From Bimuria novae-zelandiae CBS 107.79 (taxonomy: Eukaryota > Ascomycota > Dothideomycetes > Pleosporales > Didymosphaeriaceae), in NCBI GenBank assembly GCA_010015655.1, contig ML976682.1, positions 124,001-188,000 on the forward strand: a stretch of DNA of 64,000 bases, given 5' to 3'. Below the pieces are notes generated by a model. The model saw only the letters and a list, made by a program, of their open reading frames with translations, had not been told where the DNA came from and did not search any database. The position numbers and the translations under genes were made by a program. Position 1 is the first letter of the stretch. Every line of letters starts with the position of its first letter. Below, one piece after another: positions 10,618 through 22,378 of the stretch.

Positions 10618-11907
10618 ATGTCCAGCACACTCGCACCCGTGAAGAGAAGGCTCCCCTCTGCATTACGATGCTCGTCTTGCGGAGAAGTTCGCACGAGCGG
10701 AAGGTGGCGGCGCTGGATGAGCAGTACGCAAACATCTACAAAGAGGCCCAAGACGGCCATCTTCTTCCCAGGCACGCCTCCTTTCTTTCACGGCCTCTAA
10801 TTATGCTTTCAAACCTGTAAATGCTAAGAATTACTAGGCCAAGGCGTCCAACGCGTCGGCATGGCCACGCCCTGGCTCGAAGCCTTCCCTCGTACCGCGA
10901 AGCCCATCCTCGAAGAAATCGATGCCACGCTCAACGTTCCCCTCACCAAGGTCATAGAGAGCGGTACCAACGCCGAGCTGAATCTTACACAGAACTCTCA
11001 GCCTGCCATTATGGCGACGTCGATCCTCATCCTCCGCATCCTAGAACAAGAATTCGGCTTCAAGACCAGTGAAAGGGTGGACATCACACTAGGACACTCA
11101 TTGGGAGAGTTTGCTGCTCTAGTAGCTGGCGGCTATCTCAACTTCCAGGATGCGCTGCGCATGGTGCGCAAACGGGCAGAGGTCATGGCGCAATGCACGA
11201 AAGAAGCATCGGAGAAGGAAGGCGGCGAGTTCGGCATGATAGCGCTAGTCTGCGAGTCGGAAGCCCACATGCAGGCCCTCATCAAGGGTCTCCACGAATT
11301 TCTCGATCTCTCCTCCTCCGGCTACAAGACCGATTCGAGCCAAGACGTCCCGGCCGTCGAGCAGGTCCTCATCGCGAACATCAATTCTAAGAATCAGATT
11401 GTGCTTAGTGGCAGCGTTGAGAGGATGCAGACGCTGTTGACGAATCTGCGGCAGTTCGGCGGGCATGATCCAAGAGCGGTACGGCTGAAGAGCGACTCGC
11501 CGTTTCACAGCCCGTTGATGAAGCCCGCCCAGGAGACGATGAAGAGGATACTGTACAAAGAGAGGAAGGATGGGAGTGACATCGTCACGTGGCCGGGTAT
11601 CATGCCTTGCATATCGAACGTCTCGGGAAGGCCGTTCGCCAGCAAGGAGCAGCTCAAGGATCTGTTAGCAAGAAGCTGTGTGGAGACGGTGCAGTGGTGG
11701 AGCTCTATCAAGTATTTGCATGAGGAAGAGAAAGTGAAGAGATATGTCGGCATTGGGCCGGGCAAGGTTGGGAGAAACCTTGTGGGCAAAGAAGTTGGCA
11801 TGAAGGGTGCTGTGAAGGGCGGAGGCGTGTGGGGCATTACAAGCCCGCAAGACATGGAAGAAGTCGTAAGAGCGCTGGATGACACGGAGATGGTGGAAGA
11901 TGAGTGA
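10618..11907 (+). CDS. mct1: Malonyl-CoA:acyl-carrier-protein transacylase, mitochondrial type
   Basis: Transfers malonyl from CoA to mitochondrial ACP, the entry step of mitochondrial type II fatty-acid synthesis (lipoate supply). Exon 1 is 10618-10771, intron 10772-10837 (66 nt), exon 2 10838-11907; the model is 407 aa. The join rebuilds FFPGQGVQRVGM, the FabD/MCT N-terminal signature. GHSLGE carries the catalytic Ser (about residue 139); SPFHSPLM carries the catalytic His (about 275); GIGPGKVGRNLV is near the end. The first ~45 residues are rich in Arg, Ser and Thr with no acids before Glu23 (RRLPSALR, RRWMSSTQTS), fitting a mitochondrial presequence. The intron starts GCACGC, so it is GC-AG rather than GT-AG; branch CTAAG lies near TACTAG. 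Stand-alone length and presequence separate it from fungal FAS or PKS transferase domains. Confidence 0.92.
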
Positions 11908-12076
11908 CTTGCCAGCTCTATGCTGGAAAATTCTCATTCAAGATTAGCTTCCGAAGGCTAGGAGATCGATAAACCATTGCTTTTGTAATGGTATATCATG
12001 ATGCACCTGGCTGGCCTTTGATGCTGTACGTCCTGCAAGCCAAAAAACATGTGTGCAACCAGAAAGCAGATCACCA

Positions 12077-13273
12077 CTACGTTCCCTGCACGTTCAAACC
12101 GGCATCGACCTGGATCCTCGCACCTGTAATGCTCGTGTTCTTCGCCAACATGATGAATGCATCCGCGCAATCCTGTAGATCGGTCTCGTGTTTCAGTGCC
12201 GCGTCATCCTTGGCTGCCTGGATCCTCTCCGCCGAGTACTTGCTACCCTACGCACACATTAGCTCCATCAATCTACCCGCGCACTCATAACCAATCAAAC
12301 TCGAGAGATGAGGGAAGTATCTGCACGCTGGAGGAGCAGGAAGTGAAAGGGACCAATATACCCATTCAGTAAGCAACAGTCCCGGAAGTACCGTGTTCAC
12401 GCGGATCTTGGGGCCCTGCGTCGCGCCCAGGCACTTGATGAGCTGCAGCTGCGCGGCCTTGGTCACAGCATACGGCATTGAGGACCCGCCCTGAGAGACG
12501 GCGGCGATGGAGCCCGTGCTGATGAAGACGCCACCATCGGGGTTAGCTTCGAAAGTGGGCTTTGCGGCTTTGAGGAGGGCCAAGGGTGCTTTGACGTTGG
12601 CGGCCCAGCACTGTTCTTCCGTTAACACTCACCGTAGAGAGATGGTCTGTATGGGAAGAGGAATTTGTCATGGTGACGAGGCAGGGAAGGGAGAAAGGGA
12701 GTGGGAGCGTTACTTTATCCCACTCCTCCTCAGCCATAGCATCCAAATCCGCAAAGTCGCTGAATCTTGTCCATCCCTATACCCTTTAGCTTCTACTTCC
12801 TACCTCAGATCTACCCAACACACCGCGTTCGAAATCACGATATCAATGCCGCCCAGCTGCTTGATCGTCTCTTCAACCACACGTCTGCACTCCGCTGTTG
12901 AGCACATATCCTATCCTAATCAGCCCTGTGATGTCAAAGCGTGAGGGACGACGCACGCCTTTAACAACCACACTTTTAACGTCATGGGAGGCGCACGCAG
13001 CCGCCACCTTCTGCGCGGGCTCCAGTCGGTTGAAGTAGTTGACCGCGACGTTGGCGCCTTGTGCGGCGAAGGAGATACATATGACCTCGCCGAGACCGCT
13101 AGCATCCGATCCGTTAGCTTTAACGATACCAATGTACATTTCATCGTGCAGCCCGGGGCTTCCTCCATCTCGCTCTTTGAATATTCTTGATGGGTGCATA
13201 AAGGGAGGATGGGAAGAGCTTACGCAGATCCGCCTGTGACAAGCACACTCCTGCCCTTGAGATCGTACGGCAT
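12077..13273 (-). CDS. Short-chain dehydrogenase/reductase (SDR), six exons
   Basis: NAD(P)-dependent oxidoreductase of the classical SDR family; substrate unknown. Exons (minus): 13273-13224, 13098-12957, 12910-12824, 12776-12714, 12610-12362, 12247-12077; all five introns are GT-AG (46-125 nt) and the sum is 762 nt, 253 aa. Motifs fall in order: TGGSAGLG cofactor loop (residues 13-20), GANVAVNYF, ISNAG (about 90-94), catalytic Ser148 in FISTGSIA, YAVTK (Tyr161, Lys165), PGLLLTEW, and the C-terminal GARIQVDAGLNV. The intron 3 join restores ISNAGWTRFSDF, which supports the splice sites. No targeting peptide is seen. It is convergent with the malonyl transferase gene (170 bp between stops). 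Only single-base-level exon ends could be wrong. Confidence 0.9.
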
Positions 13274-14372
13274 ATTCGCTCGCAATCCTATTTTCTCTCA
13301 ACCCACAGCGACGATATGAACCAGAAGAAAGGATTAGTTCCAACAAAGAGTCGCAGTGTAGTGCAGTGTCCTTCGCAGCGACCGTCTCCTTCCTTTATCC
13401 GTTCGCTCCCAGCGACGTCGCAGTCAACGATGTGGGGCACACACAGCTAGGGTACACATGGCGGGGCACCCGTAGCATCGCAAACCTCTCTTGCACCGCG
13501 ACCACCCCCTGCACTGCATGCTCAGGACCTATTTTCGGAATTAGGATAGTGGGTTGTTTACAACGCAGAGCTCATGGGTGCCGGCCAGCCGATGGACGCT
13601 GTCGCTGTCGCATCTATTCGGGGCAGCGGTTCGGGCCGCTCGAGAAGCTATCGGCACGCCCGATGTCAACACTCATCCAATGACGGCTATAACCTAGTTT
13701 GCTACTCTCCTAAGCCGAAAGTCGGCCATCAAGACGTTGGGAGCGGATGTGTCGTGCCTCAGGATACGTGATACAAACAGCTGTATATTCACGTATAGAG
13801 CAACGTGTTAGCCTAGGGCAGGCAACATAGTAGCCAGATCTTTGCGGTACAGAGCAGTGAGGTACCTCAGATCGGCAATGCTATAGCTACGTCTGTGCTG
13901 TCATGGTTATTTTGATTTATTATAATATAGAAATTATACTTATCTATGATGTCGCAGTCGTCCCAACAAGGAAACAGTCGGCCGATACGCTACTGCGGAG
14001 TCCATAATCGCCACGACAGACTCTGACAATCATTTGGCCCAATTCAACATTCACATAGAGTGGAGACAGGCCTGCAATGTCAGAAAGCGAAACGAGTTTG
14101 TGTAGTAATAATGCTCTACAAGAAACCGTTTCGCAGGCTGCGGGATACCTCACGCGCCCGACTGCTCACCATATCGCATGCATTGATATCCCATCTCCGA
14201 ACCTGAGCTTCGCGCGCGGGCATGCTTGCCTCCTTTGCACCTAAACCCTAGCCTGGTACAACTTACGGCTGTAAGTTCCAAAACCAGTCCATAGACGAGT
14301 TATCGTCGAAAATATCCCAAAAACATGTGTCTGCACCCACCCCTAAATTTCCTATATCCAAATCAGCAAATG
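13274..14372. other. Intergenic interval, no gene
   Basis: About 1.1 kb with no convincing coding potential. It should hold the SDR promoter (minus) and the 3' UTR of the Mediator gene. A short AT stretch lies at about 13910-13945. Confidence 0.5.
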
Positions 14373-17300
14373 TCACATATTGTCAAAATCGAGGCCCCAG
14401 TCTTCGTCTCCGCCTTCCATACCCATACCCATGCCCATATCGCCCATATCCAAATCCAGATCCGGCAAGTTGCTCATGCCGGCGCTCATGTCGCCTGTGC
14501 CGGAGTCGACTCCCATCGCGCTCAGATCCAAAGGCGCAGTACCGCCAAGGTCCAGTTGCTGGTCGATGTTTTGTTGTAGTTTGTTCATGTCGGCCATGTC
14601 GGCACCTGCAATGGATGCAGCAGCAGCGTCGTTCATTGTCGCTTCCGAAGGGAGACTGGGCGCTTGCACCATGTTGACGTTGGCGAGGTCAACGTGACCA
14701 GGCAGGCCTGCTTGCGAAATGACGGCGAGTTGAGCCTCGACCCGTCGATGCAAACGAACAATTGTTTCCGCAGCTGATGGATCAGTAGAGACAATGCTCG
14801 CCGCGTTGTCAAACTCGGACTTGAGCATCTCGCGCAGGTTCGACTGTGTCCGTGGGGTCTGAGGCGCAGGCACCGAGCTGCCTACCCATCCGACCGGCAA
14901 TACACTGTTCTCGGTCATGGGCGCGCAGATGAGCGATGCGCCTATGTCGAGCGCTGCTGGACCATTGCCAGCGTCGGTCTGGGCTTTGACCTCATCAATG
15001 ATAGCACCAAGGGTTTTGGATGCGCCGAGCAACCTTATACAGGTGTAGATCTGGCGATGCGTGTAGCTGGGCGGATTTGGTTGAAGAGAGGCATTGTTTG
15101 ACCATTGTGAGAGTTGTTGCACTGTATGACGCAGCGAAGTAGTGAGAGTGTTGTTCGTCGCTGTGGTCCAATGGTCCAATTCGGAGATGGGTGAATATGA
15201 TGAGCGAACATAATCCTGATTAGGCTTGATGGCTTGTAGCAGCTGCTCAATGTCCGTGCTATATTTAGGGTAGCGTTTCTTCAAGGTACGGAAGCATCCC
15301 TCGAGCCGAGCCGACACGATCGAGAGGATTGTGGAATGCATGGCCTGTGCATCTCCAGAAGTGGGGGCAGACCTGATAAGTTTGTGAAAGATCTGCATGA
15401 GTACGTCGTGCTCTTGGTGTGTCTGCACAAGCGCACGCGACGCCATCCATATTAGGCCACCAACTAGGGACGGCAAAAGAAAGGTCTCGTGGAGATCTGC
15501 AAAAGCAATCAGCAATCCTACAGCTTCGTATTCTATGGTAGTCAGCCACTCACATTCTAGCCCACCCTTCACTGACTCCAAAGAGAGGACCTCCGCGTCA
15601 CAGCCCAGTACAATCTGGCTGAAAAGTGTAGGAACTATGAGATAGAAGTCTTGAGGCCGACAAGATGCGAACACGTCGTTACTGAGTCCATCTTTGTCGG
15701 CGTCAAAGAGACCGCAGAGCCAGCCGCTCAGATGTTTGTCTTGGTCTGCGTTCATTTCATTTGGGGTCAAACTGCGATGTCCACGCTCCAAAAGTTGGGC
15801 GACGAATGAATCATGTGTGATACCCAAATCATGATACGATAGCTCGTATCGATACGTGAATGCCAGAACGAGGACAAGGATTGCACTGAATTCGTCGTAT
15901 ACCGGCTGGTATTCTATAGAGGTTGTCAGTCGTCGGCTGTACCGCACAGCCACCAAGCCTTACCTTGATCACTCTCGTAACGCCACGAGTCCAGATAGGA
16001 ACACAGCGGTCGCAGTACGCTGGCAGGCGATGTGAATTGCAGGATGACATCGAGCGCCTGCGTTTTCTTCGAAAGGGCGTTGCATAGAGTCTTGAGATAC
16101 ATGGTCATTTGCGTATCGCAAAGATGTGATATAAACTGTCATGAGTCAGGATTCGGTGTTCCTCATCGCAGTAGTCCATCTTACATCAGTCAGAGCGGTG
16201 ACAATTGCACCAGCATTGCCGTCCAGATTTTCCAATTCTTCAATGTATGCGATGGCTTTGTCGAAATTATTCTTGCACTGCTTCAGTAGTTCCTGTCTAG
16301 TGTACTTCGTCGAGGGTGGACCCTGCATCGGAGCTTCGCCGAGCAGGCGCTCCACTGTGTTGGAGGAGATAAGGCCATGAAGAGAGCATGCATTCAGAAA
16401 GTCCTGTCGCACATCTGCCAGGGAAGGGTTGCTACCCAACATGTCGTCAAATCCTTGGGAGAAAGCGGGGAAAGCATTCGGATCAATACGGCCCAGAGCC
16501 TGTGTGATACATAACTCAGGGTTCATAGGGTATACCGAAGCTGTGAGTTGAGACAAGTGTATTGGAATTTTGTTAATGAGGAACGATTTGAGAGCAGTCA
16601 TCATTGCCGTCGACTCATTTCGATACATGGCGTTTGCCAGGATGTCGAACGAGGCCGTGACAAGATCCGTGGCCATATTTTGAGCATCCATCTGTCACTG
16701 TCAATGAAGCTTCTCCATGAGCCAGTTGAAGATTACCTTGTAACATGCTTGCAAGTAATTATTGATGACAACATCGTCAGTCAACGGACGTGCGACAAGC
16801 TATAGAGATTAGGATATTCAGCGGGCATCTGTAGATAGGTCACTCACTAAAGCATTCAGGAAAATGAAGAGGCCAGCCCTTGTGTTGATTTGAGGGAGAT
16901 CAATAACAGCCTCAAGCTGCAACGCTGCAACGTCCAGCCCAGCGTTTCCATTCGTCTCACCATCGGGGCCAGGAACAGCTGGTTCGCTGAGGTCATGCTC
17001 TTTCCGAAAGATCTCAAGGCGATTCGCAATCTGAATGTGTGTCTGCGACACGAACGGGATGAAGTCGGTGAGAGCCTGGACGAAGCCTGTTCGAATATCT
17101 GTGATGCAGGTGAGCACAACTAGATCGGACGGATTTGTTCGATAAACGGGATTGTGGGCAAGGGTCCAGGTCCCGTATCCAGCTGAGAAATGACCTACCC
17201 TTGTGCTGGTCCTTGGTCAGCAATTGCAGGATCTTGCTGTTTTCAATCAGCCCCACCGCGAGCATGCCGAGCCCCTCGCGGACATTGATAGATTGCTCCT

Positions 17301-17820
17301 GAGGTTGTTGCTGAATGCCAGCCATAGCCTGTATCATCGAGTCGCTGGTGTGCGACGTGACCATTGCGGACATCCATCTCGTGACGATTTTCACAGTTTG
17401 GAGCCCTTCGTTACCTATGACGGGTCGTTCGGGATGTTCGCCAGAGAAAGCTTTGTGCAAGCGATGGAAGATGAGCTCGTCCAACTGAGGAGGGTTCCGC
17501 CATCCTGACGCACTCTTTGAATTATTGCTGTCGCCTGCTCGTATCGGTCGGTCTTTAGAGAAGTAAAAAGCGGAAACGAGGACGTCGAACGCGTCAACCT
17601 TCTTTAGAGTGAGCAGTTGCTCTACGTACACGATGACCCGGGGATCGACACTGGTTGTACCAGCAGCCCGGGGCTTCAACAATAAGCCTGCTAGCTTTTG
17701 GCCGGGGACGGGGGACCGCGCATGTAGCTGAGTGGCTGCGGCAGCAAATATTTCGACGGGAATCCGGTTTTCCAGGCATTTGGTGAAGAAAACATCCCAC
17801 TCCTTGACCAAGGAATCCAT
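14373..17820 (-). CDS. MED5: Mediator of RNA polymerase II transcription subunit 5 (Med5/Nut1)
   Basis: Tail-module subunit of Mediator, a nuclear co-activator linking activators to RNA polymerase II. Exons (minus): 17820-17199, 17119-16848, 16799-16737, 16691-16185, 16135-15964, 15913-15554, 15496-14373; the six introns are GT-AG, 45-79 nt; 3120 nt, 1039 aa, near the usual length of ascomycete Med5. Recognised blocks: MDSLVKEWDVFF start, LTRWMS-like VTRWMSAMV, LNALLVARPLTDDVVINNYL (rebuilt across intron 2), KGGLEYLHETFLLPSLVGGL (rebuilt across intron 6) and the Gly/Met/Asp tail ending WGLDFDNM. The reading frame continues upstream to about 18084, but the ATG at 17820 begins at the conserved start. 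Intron 6 (15553-15497, 57 nt) has no stop and keeps frame if retained. Confidence 0.9.
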
Positions 17821-18721
17821 CGCCCGTGAAGGGTGGACGGGACGAGGCGCCCGGACTTTCGGCTGGTGTGCTAGGAATAGGTATCGAAGCGTCGTGTGTT
17901 GTAGGATTAAGGACAAGCCTGGCGACAATAGAGAGCTTGCGGAGTGCAGATCGGTGCTAGGGGTCTTATCCAGGGCCGTCTTGGCGCACGCGAACCTTGG
18001 AACGATGGCGTGAAGATTTTCAGTTGAGACTGTTAAGTGCGATAAACTGTTCGGCGAAAAAGTGGTAACATGTAAAAGGCGCAAGCTGTTTTGAAGTCGG
18101 TGCCTATCTAATCAGACGGTCAATGACGTTGTTTGTATTGTTCGCGTCTCCAATGCAGCTCCCCCATTGTGCTGGACGCCCCTGGCGGCAGGTGCCTTGC
18201 GGCGAACCCCATCACAGGTTCAGCTGCAACAACTGTACTGGAGCGGCTGTGGCTGGTGCGCAGCGAGTAACACAGAAGCGTGGACGGCATATCCTTGCAT
18301 TATTGCTTTTGTGATCACTGACACGGTGCACGCAATGTTCGCGAATCTGACATGGAATTGACTGAGAACCGAGGCTGCCGTGACTGTACCGAAACCGAGA
18401 GCGAGCCATCCCTGAAGAGATAGGAATGACCACCGTGCCTGCCAAAACCATTACAACGCCATGCAATTACATCCCACAAAAATGCCATGATTCGTATTCG
18501 AATCCGCACCTGACCATAAGATAAGCTAGGTAAAAACCCGCCGAAACCTGAAAGTCAACCACAAGGAACTGGTCGATAGCCACCAAGCTTCGAGCCAAGG
18601 ATAGCGTGGTACTCCAGGATAAGCAATAAACAACCGAATGTAATAGTACCGCAGCCACCTTCAGCTTTATGCGGGAGGTGGAGTGACAGCTGCCAGGCTG
18701 CGCCATCCTGCCACACGGCAT
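17821..18721. other. Intergenic: Med5 promoter and 3' region of the next gene
   Basis: About 900 bp; no gene supported. Short open frames on both strands overlap and lack motifs. Confidence 0.5.
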
Positions 18722-19456
18722 TTAAGCATCGTCTTTGGCCTCCCCTTCCAGGTTCGGCGCGCGTGGACCCACCATCCAATCTTGCATGGCCAGCCACTGG
18801 CTCCACGTCTGTTCGGCGCCCTCGATTTCGGCCAACTGGGCGTCCTGTAGCGGCTTGAGGAAGGGCACCGATTCGTGCGGAGACATATCGTAATGGTGCT
18901 TAACTTCAGCCCACTCGGTGCTTTTTGCCGCGAAAAGGTAGTTGCGGCGCTCACATTCGTGCAGGGGGCCAAGCCCCTTCCGCCAATCCTCACCGAAGAA
19001 GCCGTGCATGATTCCCTTGCTGTCCATTCCAGTGATGACAAGGCGTCGTATGTACGGAACGAGAGACACCCACGCAGGAATAGGCTGTCCTCGGGCACTG
19101 CTCGCGGGACCGGGCCTGGGCCAAGGATGGCTGTACGCTCCAGGGCCTGCAGCATTTGGCATGGGTCCGGCAGAGTTCACGATGGGGTTTGATGTCCATT
19201 GGAAAGGTAGAGAAATGTTGATGAGCGCCGCGACAGCCTGGACGCCATTGTCATATTGGGCGTGGTCGAGGAAAAACCGCTGGCAGCTTTGATAGGCGGG
19301 ATGCCAATCGAAAATGTCGAACTGGGGCTGCCCCGCGATTCCAGACCCTGACTCTCCAGAGGACGAGCTCGCAGCGCCGGGAAACGGCCCACCTCTCTGC
19401 GAGAAGGACGGATAGCCGGTGGGAAACTGTGCTGAGAAGCCGTGCCAGTTGGACAT
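18722..19456 (-). CDS. Conserved fungal protein of unknown function, 244 aa
   Basis: Single uninterrupted frame, ATG at 19456 (MSNWHGFSAQFPTGYPSF) to TAA at 18722. The first ~40 residues are Gly/Ser/Pro-rich and low-complexity; a folded-looking part follows with many aromatics (FDIFDWHPAYQSCQRFFLDH, GVQAVAALINISLPFQW, AWVSLVPYIRRLVITGM, GIMHGFFGEDWRKGLG). It ends with a Trp-rich motif (TWSQWLAMQDWMVGPRAP). No signal peptide or membrane segment is visible. I recall proteins with this ending in other filamentous ascomycetes but know no function. GC and codon use match the housekeeping neighbours, and the frame is free of stops, so I take it as real. Confidence 0.7.
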   Translation of the reverse strand: MSNWHGFSAQFPTGYPSFSQRGGPFPGAASSSSGESGSGIAGQPQFDIFDWHPAYQSCQRFFLDHAQYDNGVQAVAALINISLPFQWTSNPIVNSAGPMPNAAGPGAYSHPWPRPGPASSARGQPIPAWVSLVPYIRRLVITGMDSKGIMHGFFGEDWRKGLGPLHECERRNYLFAAKSTEWAEVKHHYDMSPHESVPFLKPLQDAQLAEIEGAEQTWSQWLAMQDWMVGPRAPNLEGEAKDDA

Positions 19457-20928
19457 GGCGATAGTGATGGCTGATACTACTGCAGGGACAACGGTATCAG
19501 CACGTCTGGTTGGCCAGCGGGCGGGAACACCAGTTTATGTGTTTCAGCACTCACGCGGAAGGCGCGCCGGACGGACGGCGTAGCTGAGCACTGGCGCGGT
19601 GCTGAGAGAGAAAAGGGTCTAACAATGCAATGTGGAAGACGCGAGACGGGATGGCTTGGCCGGACGGAAGTAATAGCAGGCGTGCTATGGGCCTTTTATC
19701 TTGGAAGAAGCTCACGAGCGGGAGCACTTTCCAAGGTTAAGATGTGGCTTCGGGCGCCTCCTATAGTCAATTATTGAAGCCCCAGTGCAGTTCACTCTAT
19801 TCCAAAAGGATCCTGAAGTCGACTCCATTCGAGGCTTTCTCGGCTCCGCTGGCCCCCCTGGCTTCGATCTGATCCCGGAGATCTTGCGTCTGACAGCCCA
19901 GCCCCAATCAAGTCTACCGATCTGCTTGGGCGACGGAGCTACCGTGCGCGTGCGGTCCTGTGGCTGTTTAGCTGCAGGCGCGACGGGGACGTGGGTTGCA
20001 TGTCAACATCAAACACCATCGCTGCTCGCCAGGCTGTCTTCAGCTGGCCGCAGCTATGGTATGTGCTGCTGTGCTGCTTTGCGTCTGCAGCCCCCTGACC
20101 GCCGCCATTATGGTGAGGCTCATCGTCCTTGGTGCGGTCGGCTCCGCCGAGTTCTGGACGCGCATCAGGGCGCAACGTCGTCGTCTGTTATTGTCATCTC
20201 AGACGCGCGCAAACCACCGGTCCACCAGGGTCGCCGACCGACTGGAATTGACAATGCGCCGCCGAACGCCTCATTACTCGGCTTCGTACAGGCCAGACGT
20301 TGCATGCATTCGGAGGATTTTGTCAATCATGCAGGAGTTCTCTTTGCAGCCAAGTCAAGCGAGCTACAACGACGGCTGGCGGGCACTTGATGTGGCCATG
20401 CGCCAGCTCTTGCTCGCCGACCAATACGGCGCATCCTGTTCGGCGCGGCCTAAATGCGGAAGGCAATATGATCGACTAGCAGGTATAGGCGGCGTAGACG
20501 CCACGAAGCCACTGCGGGTTGTGGTTTGGTTAAGGTGTGTTTAGGCGTGAAATACACGACTTTCCCCCAGCAGCCTCGATCAGTCCACACGGCAGGTTGC
20601 ACAGCCATACCGCCCACACAGCTCAGGTGGCATGTAAACATATCCAATTGCGTCCTGGAAGTACCTGTTGGTGCCGAGCTGGAGCTGTGCAAGACCGCCG
20701 CGGCCCGCGTCATCGGCGGGAATGGCTTACGGATGTGAGTTTTTCCATTGCGTGGGAATGCAACCCGACAGCCTGGGAAGCGCGATCTCAGTACGACCGC
20801 AGCGCCTGCACGCAATCCCACAGTGCCGAACATCTGCGACCCATTCCTCTTTATAGCACAGCCGCGGCATCGTGGCGTCTCACTGCATAATCTTCAACCT
20901 TGCCTGTTCCTAGTTGACAGTCTTCGCC
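19457..20928. other. Divergent intergenic region
   Basis: About 1.5 kb between two genes transcribed away from each other, so it should hold both promoters. Long frames on several phases (19785-20390, 19996-20544) reflect high GC and overlap each other; none shows a family motif. Confidence 0.45.
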
Positions 20929-22364
20929 ATGTCCTACTCGCTCGCCTCGCGCACCAAGGAAAGTGATATCATCGCTGCACAAGACACTCTATTGACTATG
21001 GAAGTTCGCAAATGGGCTCTCGATGCCCACCATCCATCTCGGCGTCTACTTGACATCTGGCTCGGAGACCTACCAGGCTGTCAGATGGGCGTTGGAGGTA
21101 TGATCCCAAGTTCCTTGATGCTTGCACCTAAACAACGCCCGTGACGTGTGCTCACCATGCCCCGCAGGCCGGTTATAGAGGGTAGGCCAATTCCAAATCA
21201 CCAGACACTGCACAACAATTGACCATAGGCGCACAAGGATTGATTCCGCTCAAATGTATCACAATGAGAAGGAAAGCGGAAAGGCTATTCTCGATTTCCT
21301 CTCCAGCGACGCCAACACAGACTCGCTCAAGAGGGAGGACATACACTTCACCTCCAAGCTAGCCTCCAACTCGTCCTACGATACCGCCCGCAAAGCCATT
21401 TCGAGATCCGTAAAAGAATGCGGGCTTGGCTATATTGATCTATTCCTCCTCCATTCCCCTTATGGAGGTAGGAAAGCCCGCCTTGAGAGCTGGAGAGCGG
21501 TCGAAGACGCCATCGAAGACGGCGAGATCAGAATTGGTGGCGTTTCAAACTACGGTGTTAAACATGTCAGTAGTTCCCCGTGGTGTCCTAACAGAGCTCC
21601 GCAGGTGACCTGAGCAAGATGCGAAGCCTCTGCCACAGCCTTGGTGCCCTGCAGACTCGTAAAAAAGAGCGTGCAGCAGCTAACAATAGCTTTGCTACGC
21701 TTGGATGTTCGTGTTGGTGGGCGGTTGGTCGTCGCCTTCCTCCGACTGCAAAGGAACTTTCCGCTGCGCAGTACTGCAGGGCCGACGAGGCTGTGTGGCT
21801 TTGCAGAATCTCAAATGCACGCGCTCACTTTGCGATTGTTTACTGATCTGGCTACCAGCTACAAGAGCTTCTGAATTCCAAGCCCAGAATCCTCCCTGCT
21901 GTAAACCAGGTCGAGGTTCATCCTTTCAACACGAGGGAGGACATCACCTCGTTCTGCCAGGAGAACAAGATCGTAGTGGAAGCGTATGCTCCGCTTGTCC
22001 GAGCGCTGAAGATGAAGCATCCCACCATTGTCTCGCTCTCGAAAAAGTATGCGTGCACGCCGGGGCAGCTGCTGGTTCGATGGAGCTTGCAGCACGGCTA
22101 CGTGCCGTTGCCCAAGAGCGTGAAGAAGGCGCGGATCGTCGAGAACGGTGAGATCGGAGGCTTTTCCATCGATGATGCCGACATGAAGAAGATGGACGGG
22201 CTGGACGAGTACCTTGTCACGGGTGAGTACAGCGACTTTCCTCTTTGCGCGCGTCAAACAGCGCCCACGCAAGCGTGGAGACGCAATTCTGGTGGCTCGA
22301 TGAAATTTTTCAAACATTTTCCTGCTGACCACTGCGAGACTGGGACCCCACCGACACAGCGTGA
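20929..22364 (+). CDS. Aldo/keto reductase, six exons, one non-consensus donor
   Basis: NADPH-dependent carbonyl reductase of the AKR superfamily. Exons: 20929-20958, 21005-21097, 21168-21181 (14 nt), 21238-21565, 21859-22222, 22339-22364; 855 nt, 284 aa. The tetrad is complete: Asp48 and Tyr53 (IDSAQMYHN), Lys86 (FTSKLAS), His118 (FLLHSPYGG). Also seen are [14 protein letters not shown] (rebuilt across the 293-nt intron 5), [19 protein letters not shown] and PLPKSVK, the NADP-binding end. The last join gives [10 protein letters not shown]. Intron 1 would have donor GAAAGT, one base from GTAAGT, and a weak AAG acceptor; if it is not spliced, translation may start in exon 2 (ATG at 21023), shortening the N-terminus. 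Intron 4 may end at TAG (21228) or AAG (21237); both keep frame. Confidence 0.83.
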
Positions 22365-22378
22365 CCTAGTCGCAGGCA

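Noticed and set aside
10312..10775. Minus-strand frames before the malonyl transferase
   Set aside because: They overlap exon 1, whose presequence and FFPGQG motif are convincing on the other strand.
13366..13771. Plus-strand frames upstream of the SDR gene
   Set aside because: No motif, overlapping phases and no intron signals in context; probably leader or intergenic sequence.
19785..20890. Several overlapping plus-strand frames of 110-200 codons
   Set aside because: GC-rich intergenic sequence gives long frames in all phases; none shows a family motif or start context.
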